Positions 36,301-47,382 of a stretch of DNA of 64,000 bases are shown piece by piece (positions within the stretch are counted from its first letter, which is position 1; each line of letters opens with the position of its first letter). The DNA lies in NCBI RefSeq assembly GCF_040115645.1, contig NC_089564.1:2914001-2978000 (forward strand). The letters run 5' to 3'. This DNA is from Euwallacea fornicatus. Its lineage: Eukaryota > Arthropoda > Insecta > Coleoptera > Curculionidae. The translations under genes and the position numbers were made by a program. Under the pieces are notes generated by a model. That model was not told the origin of the DNA. It saw only the letters and a program-made list of their open reading frames with translations, and made no database searches.

Positions 36301-39300
36301 ATTGCAATTGACGTCATAATTTTAAGTAAAGTCATAAAGTATATCGATTTGGAATTTTTGCAGATAACACAGATAATCTGTAACTCTGTGTAATTACATA
36401 ATGTTCCTCAAAATGGTAAATTTTAGTACTACACTATTATTGTTTTTCGAGCAAATATTATCAGTCGGTGCTGATTCATTTCAAACTAAATGCAATGAAT
36501 AATATTGAAAATAATACTGATTTCTATTTGTAGCTTCTTTCTGTTACAATCAGGTGGAATTGTAAATATATGTCGGAATAGAAGGGTAGTCTCCTTCGGC
36601 AGCCATATTCAGGAATTCCAAAGTACTCGATTAATGCCGTTGACTATATTAAAAGGACAACGGCGCTTTAGGCACTAGTTGGTACGAAGTTACTAATCTA
36701 GATTCCTACAACGATCGCAAAGAACTGGTGATCCGGAACCAGCTCACTCTATCACACTGACAGTCTCTTCCCCTTTTTCTCTGGGCATCAGTCCTTTCCA
36801 TGCTATCTTTTCTAATCTCTCCCCCTGGTCCCGTTCCACCCGACCCGGTCGTATTTCACACGCTGGGTCTGTTCTTTATCCAAACCTAAACAAGGTACCC
36901 AAATCAACCAGTCACCCATAACTCATATTCAGTTGGTTCCTGAAAATTCATCACCGACCCTTGACAAATCAACAGGTCTCTTTATCTTAACTATTATACA
37001 GGGTGTCCCTCAAGTGTTTCATTATACTTCAGTGGGTAATAGTACATTGAAAAATAATATGACTCCCTATATAAACCATATTCCAATAATGCTTCATTAA
37101 GAAGATACAGGGTGTTAAACTTAAAACACACCTGGAATATTTCAACGTATCAGAGTATCAATGAACAGACGAGCTCAATTATGTATTGAACAAAATGGCC
37201 ACCAATTTGAACAATTTCTATAATGTTATAGCAAATAAATAATATTTAAAACAAACTTAATATTATTAAAATCATTTAGAGAATATCGTGTATATAGACG
37301 GTATTCAATTTTTTACTGGCAAACGATACGTCGGACGAAAAAGAGTCAAGTGAGCATTTCTCTTCTAAATGAAATTAAACTTCTAAAAATAATTTTTATT
37401 TTGATAAAAAGCAGTGGCGCACCATGTTTTTCTTTAAAAATGTGTTGAGAGGTGTCCGTACGCACGTCACTGGTGAAACGAAAAATAGCCCTTTTGCATA
37501 AATAAATGCGTCTACATTAACTCTCAAAACATGCCAAATTTCACTTACATATCTCAAACGGTTTTGAATATATCAATAAAAGTTAGATTTTTTAAGTAAA
37601 GTGTAACACCCTGTATCTTCTTAATGAAGCATTATTGGAATATGGTTTATATAGGGAGTCATTATTTTTCAATGTACTATTATCCACTGAAATATAATGA
37701 AACACTTGTGGGACACCCTGTATAACTTAACTATATATAAACACGTTAAGGCGCAGACATATATATTTCTGTTCATGCTATATTTTCATTTGATTTATTT
37801 TTATGTACACTCATTGTATACTTATTCTTTTTTGTTTTGTGAATTTCTATAGTTCTTGTTTGTACCAGTTTGTAATTTTACATTCAGCACCGAATGAAAA
37901 GACTCATTTTTGTGTATGGAAACGATCAACTATTGTGAAAGCTGTCCGAGGCAGAGAAGAATGTTAAACAGCAAAGCTTCACTTAGTTCAAAAAAATTTA
38001 ATCACCGACGAACTCTTATTTTACATAGAGCATTCTGTATAATCGGTTATTCTTGTATTTTTCATCGAATTCTAAATATAATTATGCTAGCACGTGAACG
38101 GGGCAAGTTTGCGTTCGCTTGATGTCTCACCCCAGGCACAATGGGGGCCCAGTTGGTTGGCAGTGCCGAGGTGAACTGTATCTCTTTTGTGTAGATTTTA
38201 TTTTGTTCGAAGGACCACAGCTTATTTGGTGCTGAACCGATGCAGAATAAAACTCACTTACATTTATTTAACTAAATGTCCAACACTATTGCACAAGTGA
38301 CAAAGGTCATAACAAAGTACGAAATTAGGATAAACTAGAAAACCACAAGCGACCACTGATTGTCGAGAACCTTTGACGATGGGGAGTTTTTTCTTTTGGA
38401 ACAGGGCAAATGTTATGTGTGAATTGAGACCAGTATTGGGATCCTACTAAGGCTGTAAGAGTACATAGAGAGAATTGGGGAGGTGTTGAAGAGGAGTTGC
38501 GTGTCGTGTGAGATACTACAGTATTGGCCAAAATACTTGGAACTTCCAAGATTTCTCTATTACTAAAATAGCTCTGTTCTAATGTGAACAAATTCAACAT
38601 GGCCAATATGCCTTAATATCGTTCAACAACAAAATGATAGTGAACATTTCTAGCTGGCATTCTTTTATAGAAAAAAAAATCGTATCATGTTGGACAAAAT
38701 AGTTGGAACTTTTTTCTTATCGGATTTAAAGGGCATATTTTGCATATTTTATTTATTTTCTTGGTCAGTTCGGTTTGATATCTGAGTCAATTATAATGGA
38801 AGAAGGCAAAACCTATTCGGTTGATCTCAGAAAAAGAATTATTGATTTTTATAAACAAGGTATTAAACAAAAAGATATTTCCACGAGGTTAAACCTTCGG
38901 AAAAATACTGTGTCCCGAATAATCAAACAATTTCAAGTAAATGGTCATGTCATCCCGGGAAAAAGTTCAGGCAGACCTAAAAACACAACTGCAAGACTGG
39001 ATACAAAAATGATCAACCTTGCGAATAGTGATCCGTTCCAGTCATTCTCAAAAATCTTGCAAAAAATTATAGCCGATGGAGGTCTTGAAATATCATCGAG
39101 AACTGTTAGAAGAAGGTTAGTACAAAATGGCCTAAGATCCTATCGTCCAGCTAAGAAACCATTGTTACGGACGAAGAACATCAAAGCACGGTTACAATTT
39201 GCACTCGAGCATATTCACTGGGCAGTACAAGATTGGAAAAAGTTCTTTTCAGTGATGAATCGAAATACAACCTGATTTCCAGTGATGGTAGAGTTCATGT

Positions 39301-42300
39301 AAGACGTCCAAAGGGCCAGAGACTCAATAAAAAATATATTAAGCCTACTGTCAAGCATGGTGGCGGTAATGTGCTAGTTTGGGGATGTTTTTCTTGGCAT
39401 GGCATGGGCCCCATTCATCGCATTTGTGACAAAATGGATCGATTTATGTATCGTGACATATTACGGGATATAATGGAACCCTATGCATTTGAAGCAATGC
39501 CAGTTAATTTCATTTTTCAACTGGACAACGATCCTAAGCATTCTGCCAAACTTGTAAAAGAGTGGTTAGAGCGGGAAGAAGTTACTACCATGAAGTGGCC
39601 AGCCCAAAGTCCGGATTTAAATCCGATAGAAAATTCATGGGACCTCGTAGATCGTAGGTTCAGAACAGGAGAGGCCATTAGAAATGGAAACGAACTTTTT
39701 GAAAGGCTCTTACAAGTTTGGCATAATGTGGATCGTCGATTAATAGAAGAACTAATCGAATCAATGCCTAGGAGAATGGCAGAAGTAGCAAGAGCAAAAG
39801 GACCTCATACAAAATACTAAAATTACAAATACTTTAAATTTGACACAGGTTTCCTACCGGATGTTTTAAGTTCCAACCATTTTGTCCAGGCATTTTCGAA
39901 CTTTTTACAATATTATTCAATTTTTTTTTAAAGAGTTTTTATTTTTCTTATAAATGAAATATATGTTTAATAAAGATTAAAAGTATAATAACTTTTGTTT
40001 TGATTTATGCGAAGTTTTTTTATTTTTGCGGGGTGAAAAAAGTTCCAAGTATTTTGGCCAACACTGTATATGAGCCTGCCCTAAATTTGAATTTTTCCCA
40101 CCGAATGTGAACCTCATCTCATCCATATATATTTTTACCACCTCATGGTGATACCAATTAGTGTGAATTATTAGTGCAGAGGAGTAAGGATTGCTTATCA
40201 ATACGGTGCCATGAAGGTGTGAGAAAAATGATGGGGGAAAAGAGCTATGAGCTCGGGAAGAGTATGGAACGTGTATGAATTTGAATAATGTAAACACTGC
40301 CCTTAAAGGTGATTAAGAAGGGTTTACGTTGACAAAAAAAAGGAAATTTATTACCGGGTGAAGATGTTGGGTATTTTCCCCACAGCATGTTCTACATGTA
40401 CATTGAACATTATCCGAATGATTTATGCTCAAAGTTTAATATAGGTACTGATTAGGTCGAATGTAGTTTTTTTGTGGATATTTTGTATCTTCATGCTAGG
40501 ATACTGCTCTATACAGGGTGCTTCCTAAGTACGGTACATAACTTCGTATATTCTGCAGTTAAAATAAAGGTAATTTTGTTATATAAACTATATCCCAAAA
40601 ATGCTTCGTTGCGGAAATACAGGGTGCGAACATTTTATTGTTTGAAATTTAATGTCTCACGCACAGATAAGTAAATGATGTTGGGGACTAGTAAAATGTC
40701 GACAATTTCGCTACCAAACTGGCAAGTACACAATAAAAAAATTTGTATCTTCATACAAGTATTTCTTCTCTTAAGAATAATAAAAAAAAATGAAAAAATT
40801 TAGCTACAATGTTTTTTATTTATTTGCTTGAAAACGGTGCGTCCTACGAAAAAAAGTCTCGACTTTTTTTCTTCCAAATCGAACACAATTAAAAAAGGAA
40901 CAAAATATTGGAAAAGAACAGTGGCGTACCACATTTTTCCTTTAAAATACGCAGCAATTATCCTGCCTTCACGCCACTGGTTACACAACAGTCACTATTT
41001 TTAGCATAAAATACGCACTGTTGCTAACTCTCAAACCCTGCGAAATTTCACCAAAATATCTCAAGTAGTTTCGGAAATATTTAAAAAGTTATAATTTTTT
41101 AAAGAAATTTTCACACCCCGTATTTCCGCAACGAAGCATTTTTGGTTTATATAACAAAATTACCTTTATTTTAGCTGTAGAATACGCTCCCGAAGTTATG
41201 TACCGTACTTAAGAAACCTCCTGTATATCTACTTTTACAAATCTAACTTTTAAATTTTATAACGTGTCTATATGTTTGTATTTTATATTACTGTTGTAAA
41301 ATCACGAACGCTAAGAAAATTAACAATTAGCAGCTTTTAATTCAACATCTCCAAACAAATATTTTAATTTTGAATACAAAAATGTAGAAAACTATTCAAT
41401 TTAGACAGCTTTTGCTTTTTTTAAACTTATATTCACTTTAACTGGGAATTATTGTATATTCAGTGCCGTACCAATTTTTTTTTCATAATGTTACTAACTT
41501 TTTTCTTTCTCTTCAGTTTTCTATCATTTTGATATACATTTGTCTTAAATTGTATTAGTTTAATTTTGTCTATTTACAAATTAATTTTATTTTACTATTT
41601 AATGTCTAATAGCTACTATCTAATGCTATTTGGTATTTCGCCTCTCCATTATTGTATCTGTTAAGTTTCCGTATACGTTTTTTGTTTTTAATTAATTTTT
41701 AATTTTTTTTTCGTTATTGTATAATCTCTGGCTATTCAGTCAATTTTTTAGATCTTCCTCAGAATATGAGTGATATGTGTTTTTTCCTTATCTTAAGTCG
41801 ACCTAACTTATTTTTCTCCATACTTTTGTGTAATTGTTTTTAGTGTGAACACAAAAAAATTGTTATATTGTTTTAATTTTTGGCCACTGAAATTTTATTC
41901 AAAGTTCCAGCGTTTATTTAGAATATCAAACTTATCAGACGTCGGAAGTAAATGATTTTTGGACAATTGATAGGTGATCACCTTTATTTAAAATACGATT
42001 TTTTCCAAATTCGGCACAATGTTGCTCAGCAAATTGTACCCATATTGGCGTCATCGCATTTTTTTTTTGTTTCGAAAATGAACGTTATTACTTCTAGTAC
42101 CTACGAGAATTTTATTAGCTAATGCGATTAGTTCATTAGATGAAATTATAAGTACTTTTCCAATGAAATATTTATTTGATCATTTTCAATTCACCCAATA
42201 AACAAATCAGATAAGGAGCTAAAACACGACACATAACTAGATTAAATCAAATGGGGAAATGCATGCAGGTGAAGCAAAGTGATATTTTTCCACACGCACT

Positions 42301-42796
42301 TACTAACAGCGCATGCAACTTTTCCCACTTATTAAACAATATAAAATACTCCAAGAACATGTGTATTCGGTTTAAAAAAACCTTTTATTTCAATATTAGG
42401 TCAGTGGTGTGTGTATCTCCCTGGAAAGCCAACCTATTGCATGCAGGAAACGGCCATCTTACTATTACTTCTTAATTATTTTACTGCACGCAAGCCAGCA
42501 CATCAACATTTAATTGTCATTTTATTTTTTAGATTGCAATTTCTATTTAAACTTACCTCTAAGTCTTCTTCCTCTCCTTCATTTGGCATTTTTTTCCTCT
42601 TGTCATCTTTCTTATATTCTTTAAATAAATATAAGGCGGCTTTAGAGTGTTTGATGTCTTCCATTCGTTTGGTAACTTCCTTTGCCCTGTAGGGTGCCAA
42701 ATAGTTTCTTCCTCCAGGATGGTTCTTTAAGAATTCTTTTATGTCGTAAAGTTCATTCTGGTATGAGATTTCGAAAGTGTCTTGTTCATTTTTCAT
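33363..42796 (-). CDS. FA2H: fatty acid 2-hydroxylase (FA2H), 6 exons, 322 aa
   Basis: ER membrane di-iron enzyme that 2-hydroxylates fatty acids for sphingolipids, using an N-terminal cytochrome b5 domain as electron donor (family knowledge). Exons: 42557-42796, 34238-34463, 34020-34183, 33833-33965, 33520-33639, 33363-33448, all GT-AG, summing to 969 bases in one frame. The b5 domain has HPGG (H26) and a second heme His in KHSKAA (H50), the normal spacing of 24. Then come KLVDWSKPMLVQVTSLG, membrane helices, and the hydroxylase histidine clusters HRWVFH (182-187), HFIIHGLHH (201-209), HYYLH (263-267) and HNQHHFAHH (284-292). It ends LKMGIKW. It is somewhat shorter than the human enzyme (372), mostly before the b5 domain. 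An acceptor-like cag just upstream of the ATG leaves room for a 5' non-coding exon. Intron 1 is 8.1 kb of transposons. Confidence 0.95.
34573..36060 (+). pseudogene. DD41D-type transposon relic with degenerate transposase
   Basis: The left end TACAGGGCGTCCATTTAAAG is preceded by TA (34571-34572). A transposase relic follows from about 35115 to 36040: LDEKLEMVFIYGEAGRNF (35125), NFKETKILKTKN, GISKKSVQRILKMTKYHLYH (about 35358), ILFSDESTFTTHGAVNHHNV (about 35522), then MWYQHDACPSQFSRMS, RWIGRGG and NWPPRSPDLTSADFFL. Between the D of QHDAC and the last D are 41 residues. Frameshifts separate the pieces, for example near 35190 and 35738, and a right terminal repeat was not found. It lies within FA2H intron 1. 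Confidence 0.82.
36997..37722. mobile_element. 726 bp MITE, TACAGGGTG family, copy 2
   Basis: Same structure and almost the same sequence as the element at 618-1345, in the same orientation. TA lies on both sides (36995-36996, 37723-37724). Ends are TACAGGGTGTCCCTCAAGTG and CACTTGTGGGACACCCTGTA. About nine substitutions and one 2-base deletion separate the two copies by eye. Confidence 0.92.
38519..40066 (+). mobile_element. Tc1-family transposon, 1548 bp, with verified insertion site
   Basis: The left end CAGTATTGGCCAAAATACTT and right end AAGTATTTTGGCCAACACTG are flanked by TA (38517-38518, 40067-40068). The related repeat at 60304 lacks the element and carries a single TA at the matching point (gagagac-TA-TATGAGCC), a natural empty site. 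Imperfect inner copies of the end motif occur at about 38692 (ggacaaaatagttggaact) and 39869 (agttccaaccattttgtcc), an IR/DR layout. Confidence 0.94.
38796..39820 (+). pseudogene. Tc1 transposase (DD34E), single frameshift
   Basis: Transposase of the surrounding Tc1. The ATG at 38796 (MEEGKTYSVDLRKRIIDFYK) begins a paired-type HTH pair with the linker GRPKNTT. The catalytic domain has D in LFSDESKYN, D in FQLDNDPKH and E in SPDLNPIEN, with 34 residues between the last two. KPTVKHGGGNVLVWGCFSW is the usual core block and it ends AKGPHTKY. The frame breaks once, in the AAAAA of gattggaaaaagttctt (about 39232-39240). Everything else over about 340 codons is open. Confidence 0.93.
40512..41225. 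mobile_element. 714 bp MITE, diverged member of the TACAGGGTG family
   Basis: The left end TACAGGGTGCTTCCTAAGTA and right end TTAAGAAACCTCCTGTA have TA on both sides (40510-40511, 41226-41227). The inner repeat tacagggtgcg begins at 40618, 106 bases in. Interior words parallel the 618-1345 element (cagtggcgtaccac vs cagtggcgcaccat, tacgaaaaaaagtc vs gacgaaaaagagtc), so it is a diverged subfamily of the same layout. Confidence 0.88.
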
Positions 42797-42800
42797 TGTA

Positions 42801-43684
42801 CTGAAAAAGAGTGTTATTTTAAATTAAATGATCGTTTTTCTCTCAATAAACTCAGGGTGAAAGTACTTGAAATGAATAATTACAATAAGTTATCACATTG
42901 CGAAATTTTTTAAAAAGTTTTAAGGGAACCCAATAATACTTATCAGGGATAATTATAATCATCTCTCGAATCATCGCTCATTAAAGGTGATATAACATGG
43001 CTTGAAATATATGATTTGGTCTCGTACAGATTAGATGGAAATAACAATTGTGGATTTGTAGTTTGTAAGCAATAAATGTACGAATACGGAATGTTTGGTT
43101 TAATAGAAAATGTTAGCCATTTTATAAAATATAACAAGTCGAATAATTTAAATTTGAATCGTTCTAACGCCATGAATAAATTATATACATATGTGCAAAA
43201 GAGCAGATTAAAGATATTTAAACGGGTAGAATAAAACACGTCTACTCACATGTAAGATATCGGAACAGATTTTAGGAAATTTAATCATGGATGATACAAT
43301 AAAATTCCTGTCAGTGTCTATTGCTGAGGTTATTATTGTTACTTAATAATAAAACACCTGATTTTGAGCGTAGAACAGGTGGTGAGTGAAACTCTCATAT
43401 ATAATACAACAAGTGCATTGAAAGTTATCGATTAAGTTTAGGGAAATAATTCAATCATAAAAAAAATAAGCACAACTGCACGAATTGATCTAAAATTATC
43501 TAAAATCTTCAATGCACGTGTTACAGTCGCTGGAGAACTCGAAAAGTCAAGCGATTCGCATTAGGGGCACCATTACCACAAATATTTATTATTGTACTAA
43601 TAATTGCTACTTAGTGGGAAAATATATTATTTTTAGAATAATATGGCGTCTATGATGTTCTCTAGTTAACATAATTGTTACTTG
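42801..43684. other. FA2H upstream flank, no gene recognised
   Basis: 5' side of FA2H. The tract just before the ATG reads as a possible splice acceptor (ctttttcag on the minus strand), so a non-coding first exon may lie here. AT-rich, no other feature seen. Confidence 0.4.
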
Positions 43685-44761
43685 TATAGGGTGATTCGTT
43701 AACAATAGTATAATCGACACAGAGAGAAAGAAAGGAGGGGGGAGAGGTGAGAGAAGGAGAAAGGGGAATGGAAAGGGAGGGAGAGGGAGGGAGAGAGACG
43801 GAGAGAGAGGGAGAGGGGAAGGGAAAGGAAGGGAGAGGGAGAAGAGGAAGAGATAGAGAGATAGAGGAAGAGAGAGGAAGAGATCGAGAGATGGAGGGAG
43901 AGAGAGGAAGAGATGGAGAGATAGAGGGAGAGAGAGGAAGAGATGGAGGGAGAGAGAGGAAGAGATGGAGGGAGAGAGAGGAAGAGATGGAGGGAGAGAG
44001 AGGAAGAGATGGTGGGAGAGAGAGGAAGACATGGAGGGAGAGAGAGGGAGAGATGGAGGGAGAGAGAGGGAGAGAGAGGAAGACATGCAGAGATGGAGAG
44101 AGAGGAAGACATGGAGAGATGGAGAGAGAGGGAGAGAGAGGAAGACATGGAGAGATGGAGAGAGAGGGAGAGAGAGGAAGACATGGAGAGATGGAGAGAA
44201 AGGAAGACATGAAGAGATGGAGAGAGAGGGAGAGAGAGGAAGACATGGAGAGATGGAGAGATAGAGGGAGAGAGAGGAAGAGAGGGAGAGAGGGAAGGGG
44301 AGAGGGTGAAAGAAAGGGAGATAGGGAGAGAAATTGAAAATTTGGAAAGTTGTCCCTATATTCAATATGAAATATAACTTAAAATCTGAATAAGCCATCA
44401 TTTTTCCAGGAATTATGTATTCTGATTTCATATCGATATCTCGTTTGGTTTTCGAGAAAAATCTATTTAACAAATATTATGTTTATATTGGATAATCTAG
44501 GACAATCTCGCGTTATCAACGCGAAAGTTGCAAAACACATCTTATTAGTCATTTAAAAAAACCTAACTTTAAAAATGTTCAATTGCCTGATCTAGATATT
44601 TTCAGAATAATAGCAAAAAAAGGAATAAAAATTTTAACTTTCAGCACCCTGTATAGATCCCGAACGATCAACTACCGAATACAATATATTTTCTCCGATC
44701 GACATCATTTCACGAGTATAATCTCCAACTTTCAGTTGTCTCATTTTAAGGAATCACCTTA
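43685..44761. mobile_element. TIR element (TATAGGGTGATTC ends) carrying a GA-rich satellite
   Basis: The left end TATAGGGTGATTCGTTAA and right end TTAAGGAATCACCTTA are inverted, with TG on both sides (43683-43684, 44762-44763), perhaps a mutated or variant TA duplication. The left half is dominated by the purine tract at 43720-44335. The right part holds a partner-less CACCCTGTATA at about 44646. No transposase. Confidence 0.6.
43720..44335 (+). repeat. GA-rich satellite, about 0.6 kb purine tract
   Basis: Almost entirely G and A on the plus strand. A 22-base unit resembling agatggagggagagagaggaag recurs from about 43912 to 44050. Longer composite units with gaagacatggagagatggag run to about 44270. 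The long open frames on both strands (up to 288 codons) are by-products of the repeat: low-complexity RE/GE or SLP strings. Such tracts can form triplex (H-DNA). Confidence 0.95.
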
Positions 44762-44763
44762 TG

Positions 44764-45500
44764 TACACGGTGGTGCATTGCCGGACCCACCATAGGAACA
44801 CCCATATAAATTCCAATACCATCTAATATTATCTTCCTTCTTGGTTTGAGGACAAAATTGTATTGGACTTTTTTGAAGGTTATTTTATGAGAAAATTGCA
44901 TGTAAAATATGAAAAATGTTCTTTGTACTGTTTGGGAGATATTTTGAAAAAAATTTTTGTAAAATCTACAAACTTATAACGCTGCCCTGGTATTTTTATC
45001 AATTAAACCACCAACGGCAAAATAATTTATTATTTAATAGTATTAATAAACAATAAATAAAAATTTCTAATTCTATTTCTGAGCTAGTAAATGTTCGAAT
45101 AATCCCAATTGTTTCCGATGTAGTACCATTTAACCACGTTTACTTTTTCTGGTACCGTGTAGGACATTTTTGAGGGACCCTTAATAAAGATAGAATTGAT
45201 TTGGTCAAAATTCATTTACTTAATGTCGCAATACGCGATGAGATGATGGTTGCTGGTGATTCGATTGAGAAGAATATCAGGGGAACATTATAAGTTTGCA
45301 AATTTTATAAGGGCTTTTTTCGAAATATCTCACAAACGGTGCGAAGACCATTTATCATATTTTACATGCAAGATCCTCACAAAAGGACTTCCAAAAGTCG
45401 AATACGATTTTGTCCTTAAACCGAGAAGGAAGTAATGGTAGATGGCGCTAAAATTTACGTGGATTTTCTTATGATCGGTCTGGCGATGCGACACTCTGTA
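44764..45500. mobile_element. 737 bp TIR element with about 250 bp arms
   Basis: The left arm TACACGGTGGTGCATTGCCG and right arm (reverse complement) TACAGAGTGTCGCATCGCCA align for about 250 bases; for example ccttcttggtttgaggacaa on the left pairs with ttgtccttaaaccgagaagg on the right. TG on the left and TA on the right flank it. No transposase. It abuts the GA-tract element with only the 2-base flank between. Confidence 0.75.
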
Positions 45501-47382
45501 TAATATAATCCATGCTTTAATATATATATATATTTTTTTTTTGATAAGGTAATCTTGTTGATTATGATAATAATAATGATGGCTATAGCTTAAAAAAAAT
45601 CACATTTCTCAGCGTTTCTGACAATATAGAATATTTGTCTTTTATGTGGGTCACACGTTCAAGGATGTTAAAGGAGAGAGGCAATAAAGTTTTTAAATTC
45701 CCCAGAACGTGACTGATAAAGTAAATTTTACAACGTACTCTAAAACAAACGCCCCGCAGTTAGTTAACGGAAATTTGTTGACAAAATGTTGTTAGATTAA
45801 TGCTTCACTGGAACTAATTATTGCCGCACATAGCGTCGGAATAGTCCTACATGTTTCCCAAGTTCTTTTTACGTTTATTATACGGGGTGTAACGCCTCAG
45901 TAAAACCGACGAAGAACGATCCAAAAAGATTCCTGCGCCCATAGGTACCACTCATTGTCAGTCAAAAAACATAAACGTTGTAGCGAGTAAACTCAAACAA
46001 GTCAAAATGCGGTAAAATTCACTTCGTTCGGTATACAGGAATACCATTAATACATGTTCGTTTATTAAAATATTATATTTTTAATGACGTCGCAATTAAA
46101 ACCGAACTTCGTCCCTATCTAATTCCCAGGGTATTAGATACGTACGTCCTCTTTAATAACACGTTTAACGTAATCTTACCTAACTCAATAGAATTTTTCC
46201 TATAAGATGTAGTAGATGCTTTCCAACACTTCCTATGAAGTCGACCTTGTTTTCATTATATAATAATTATTCAATTATTACGAAGCAAACTACCCACGGT
46301 GTTTAGGTTTCATATCACGATCACAACTAACACCCAGCTCAAAATACTACAAATAATATGCATAAGATAACTAATCTCTAATCAGGTCATTTAAAAAGGG
46401 GTACGATATGTACCTGAAAATCGTTCAGGGAAAAGCATTTTCTGAAGTAAATACTTACTGAGGAGTTACGTAACTAATGTGATCTTTATGTACAACGCTT
46501 CGTAGATACGGATTAGTTCTCAGTATTTACCCTGGACTCACCAGGTGACATTGCACATTACTATCACAGTCACACATATTTTCTATAATGGAATTAGTCA
46601 TGGTGTTCCCAATATTAATTCGGGTTATTTGCCGTTTAATTAGAGATGTGTTCATCCCATTGCAGTGTGGGTAACTATTGTGGGCAGCGGACTTTACCTA
46701 TAGCATCCATCGCAAGTGGACATACACGTGGTACATATTATTATAAATAAATAGCTGACAACGTTCCTTTCACACATCATAAGATTTCATATCTGAGTAT
46801 ATATCTCATGTGCTAAGCGCCGATGCTGAGTTGGTATGTGCTGGAATATTTTGATTGCGAAATCATTTATGCGATGCTTGTTACACATTACTCCTCTCAC
46901 ATATCTGAGATTAAAAAGTTTGTTTTCTTAAAAAAGTGAATCATTTTTATCTCACACAAAAACAGGAAATGAAAGGACGATAAGATGGGATAAGAGTGAT
47001 TGGAAATAATCTCTGATTTAATAATTGTGAAGAGGATATCCAGAAAAACTTGGACAAGGTACTGTTGCAAGTGACTCGAGCGAAGAGTGAATGATTTGAT
47101 TCCGTCGTTCTATACAGAGTGGCCGGAAATAACGTTGAAATATCTCGGGAGGTGATTCCAAAGATTAAAATAATAAATGAAGCTCTTATCAACGTACCTA
47201 AAAAATTGGTTCTTTAAAAGGCTAACGCCCCTTAAATGGAGAATCCTGGAGATGGTTATTCTGCACTATTTTTGAAACAGTGTTGCGCTAAAATTATGAA
47301 ACTCAGTAAGGTATACTGTAATAAGTTAGAATGGAAAACTTTTTCGTGTGAATAATTACAGATTTTAGTCAGAGGCGTCACA
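45501..47382. other. intergenic, no gene recognised
   Basis: AT-rich. TACGGGGTGTAACG at about 45881 and TACAGAGTGGCCGG at about 47113 look like transposon left ends without partners. No coding sequence is supported. Confidence 0.5.

Larger units (their letters stand above)
38099..40325. repeat. unclassified interspersed repeat, copy 1, split by a Tc1 element
   Basis: 38099-38518 plus 40069-40325 match 59456-60564 closely (for example tctcttttgtgtagatttta, and gtgcagaggagtaaggattg). Relative to copy 2 this one lacks about 430 bases between ggtgaactgta (about 38169) and tctctttt. The family has no frame I recognise. It could be part of an LTR or of a larger non-coding element. Confidence 0.75.
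34464..42556 (-). other. FA2H intron 1 (8.1 kb), largely transposons
   Basis: GT-AG intron between the cytochrome b5 exon and the hydroxylase exons. It contains the DD41D relic (from 34573), MITE copy 2 (36997-37722), a repeat with a Tc1 element (38099-40325) and another MITE (40512-41225). The stretch at about 36541-36990 is GC-richer and begins tgtcggaatagaagggtag, possibly an LTR fragment, but I cannot classify it. 41226-42556 is AT-rich with nothing recognised. Confidence 0.85.

Noticed and set aside
43720..44335. Regularly spaced repeats considered as a CRISPR array
   Set aside because: The units are contiguous purine repeats without unique spacers, and the sequence is eukaryotic.
43607..44473. 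Long open frames on both strands (up to 288 codons) rich in Ser/Leu/Pro or Arg/Glu/Gly
   Set aside because: They are readings of the GA satellite in several frames at once; none has a domain, and all frames of the tract stay open because purine repeats lack stops.
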